From the NCBI GenBank assembly GCA_015655225.1, contig JAATFK010000069.1, positions 1 to 7,528 of the forward strand: a stretch of 7,528 nt of DNA, in the 5' to 3' direction. This stretch comes from Solirubrobacterales bacterium. Its GTDB lineage: Bacteria; Actinomycetota; Thermoleophilia; Solirubrobacterales; Solirubrobacteraceae. Shown in pieces: positions 6,407-7,528 of the stretch (position 1 is the first letter of the stretch; the number at the start of each line of letters is the position of its first letter). Both the position numbers and the translations under genes were made by a program. The notes under the pieces are model-generated. The model saw only the letters and a list, made by a program, of their open reading frames with translations. It was not told where the DNA came from and did no database searches.

Positions 6407-7000
6407 ATGGGCCGCCCCAGCCGCGAGGCGCTGATCCTCGACGCGGCGCTCGCCTGCTTCGCCGAGCTGGGCTACGACGCCACCCGCGTGCGGCACATCG
6501 CCGCCCGCGCGGGCGTCAGCGACGCGGCGCTCTACCGCCACCACGCCTCCAAGGAGGCGGTCGCGACGGCGCTCTTCGCGACCCCCATGCGACGCTACTC
6601 CGAGGCGCTGGAGCGCGCGACCGCCGACGCGGACGACCCGGTCGCCGACCGCCTGCGGGCGATCGCGTTCGTCTCCCTGGAGCTGCGCTGGGAGGAGCCC
6701 GACGCCTACGACTTCGTGCTCGGCCATCAGTCCCACTTCCTCGACGCGCTGCCGGCCGACTTCCCCTATCCGCTCCACCGCATCGAGCGGCTGCTGGAGG
6801 AGGGACAGCGCGACGGCAGCGTCCGCGACGGCAACGTGCGGGCGCTCGCGGCGCTCGTGCTCGGCTGCGTCAACTACCCGGCGATCGTCGCGCGCCACAG
6901 CCGGCCGGGGCAGATCGAGCTGGCGGAGCCGGCGACGATGCGGCTGGTCGCCGACGGCGCGTGGGCGGCGGTCGCCCGGCGGCCCGCGCCTCAGCCGTAG
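6407..7000 (+). CDS. TetR/AcrR-family transcriptional regulator
   Basis: This 197-residue regulator has the classic TetR N-terminus: ILDAALACFAELGYDATRV (10-28) followed by the helix-turn-helix HIAARAGVSDAALYRHHASK (30-49). The C-terminal ligand-binding part (about 60-190) is helical and divergent, as usual, and no ligand can be inferred. Translation starts at ATG 6407 with TGAGG overlapping the preceding stop, 4 bases after the MBL hydrolase, so it is co-transcribed with it. The most economical model is that it binds the palindrome at 5545-5572, represses its own operon, and is released by the hydrolase's substrate or a related compound. That model is inference. The gene's last 10 bases overlap the converging epimerase-like gene. 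Confidence 0.93.
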   Translation: MGRPSREALILDAALACFAELGYDATRVRHIAARAGVSDAALYRHHASKEAVATALFATPMRRYSEALERATADADDPVADRLRAIAFVSLELRWEEPDAYDFVLGHQSHFLDALPADFPYPLHRIERLLEEGQRDGSVRDGNVRALAALVLGCVNYPAIVARHSRPGQIELAEPATMRLVADGAWAAVARRPAPQP

Positions 7001-7467
7001 GCGCGCCAGCTCGCGAGCGCGGCCAGCTCGCGCTCAGGCGGGAGGCCGACCGGGTTCGTGCTCTCGGTCGGCGGCGGCAGCTCGTCGAACTCCCGCATCC
7101 ACGCCCAGGTGTCGTTCACCGTCTCCTCGAAGGGACGACAGCGCAGCCCGGCCGCGTAGGCCTTCTCGACGCCGATCGCGTGCATCCCGGTGAAGGGGTG
7201 GTCGGGCGGGATCCAGAGCGGCAGCTCGGACCACGGCTCCAGCGCCTGATGGGCGACAAAGCCCGGCGGCACCTGTTCCCAATGGGCCAGATGCCGGGTC
7301 ACTCGCTCGCGCCAGTTGTCCGGCATGCCTTCTTGCAAGAGCTCGTAAATGAACTGCTCGGTCGCCGTCGTGAAGCGGCGCAGCTCGCCTTCAATTCGTC
7401 GGCTGCATGCCAGGTGAAACTCCCAGAATAGCGCCTGGATTTGACTTGCAAAGTCCATGAGAGGCAC
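6991..7467 (-). pseudogene. C-terminal fragment of an NAD-dependent epimerase/reductase joined in frame to unrelated sequence
   Basis: From about residue 66 to the end (158) the protein reads like the C-terminus of actinobacterial SDR-type epimerase/reductases: VPPGFVAHQALEPWSELPLW (66-85), the sugar-epimerase-like ending GVEKAYAAGLRCRPFEETV (99-117), then NDTWAW. The N-terminal Rossmann fold with its glycine-rich NAD(P) motif and the Tyr-x-x-x-Lys active site, normally some 200 or more residues, is absent. Residues 1-65 (from GTG 7467, or more likely ATG 7458) instead are an unrelated helical segment, MDFASQIQALFWEF onward, encoded by visibly more AT-rich DNA. The join falls near 7250-7280. 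It is either a chimeric contig end or a real rearrangement that beheaded the epimerase gene; I favour the former. Any activity as an epimerase is very unlikely. Confidence 0.7.
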
Positions 7468-7505
7468 GCCCTGCTTGTCGTCTCAGATTGAGGACGCGTA
7501 TCAAT

Positions 7506-7528
7506 AAAAAAAGGCCCGTCGCATGCGA
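7506..7528 (-). terminator. Partial intrinsic terminator cut by the right window edge
   Basis: Read on the minus strand, TCGCATGCGACGGGCC is followed by seven Ts (7512-7506) and TATTGA. TCGCATGCGA is self-complementary, so if the sequence beyond the edge completes GGCCCG-TCGCATGCGA-CGGGCC, this is a strong, possibly two-way, terminator for a leftward transcript entering from outside. Only half of the stem is present, so the completion is inferred. Confidence 0.5.

Noticed and set aside
1..7528. CRISPR arrays, tRNA/rRNA genes, insertion-sequence ends, prophage genes
   Set aside because: There are no regularly spaced repeats, no tRNA-like cloverleaf or rRNA signatures, and no transposase or integrase; the only exact long repeat is the 59-bp pair.

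Overview
The window is very GC-rich with strongly G/C-biased third codon positions, and its gene families (a CopC-CopD-type protein beside two actinobacterial membrane proteins, a GMC oxidoreductase, an MBL hydrolase and a TetR regulator) fit a high-GC actinomycete. My best guess is a soil lineage such as Thermoleophilia (Conexibacter/Solirubrobacter-like). The lineage is an inference from codon use and remembered homologs, not a database result.

Left part, minus strand, 2611 down to 1: three membrane or exported proteins read leftward. They are a four-helix membrane protein (1874-2611), an exported protein with a C-terminal membrane anchor and a WHDHRIHW motif (1045-1797), and a CopC-CopD-type copper protein (1-1048). 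The last starts with GTG inside the stop codon of the second and runs off the left edge. The group looks like a copper-handling or envelope module. The first 59 bases of the window exactly repeat 382-440 in frame and replace expected CopD sequence, so the left edge is probably an assembly or amplification chimera.

Middle, plus strand: a divergent 167-bp intergenic region with an 8-bp-arm inverted repeat leads into a complete GMC-family FAD oxidoreductase (2779-4419). A strong hairpin terminator follows at 4517-4556. Next is an alpha/beta hydrolase (4574-5522) whose reading frame is broken by one extra T in the TTT at 4958-4960; removing one T restores a full 315-residue enzyme with a complete catalytic triad.

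Right part, plus strand: a near-perfect 28-bp palindrome (5545-5572) sits just upstream of a two-gene operon encoding an MBL-fold metallohydrolase (5596-6402) and a TetR-family regulator (6407-7000). The layout suggests the regulator represses its own operon. Converging from the right on the minus strand, and overlapping the TetR gene by 10 bp, is the C-terminal end of an NAD-dependent epimerase/reductase-like protein (from 6991). From about 7270 rightward it is joined in frame to unrelated, more AT-rich sequence that ends in half of a terminator hairpin. This is a second suspected chimera at a window edge.

I found no tRNA, rRNA, CRISPR array or insertion sequence, and no gene-free stretch above 300 bases. 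The clearest candidates for undescribed biology are the two uncharacterised proteins beside CopC-CopD and the MBL/TetR operon with its palindrome.
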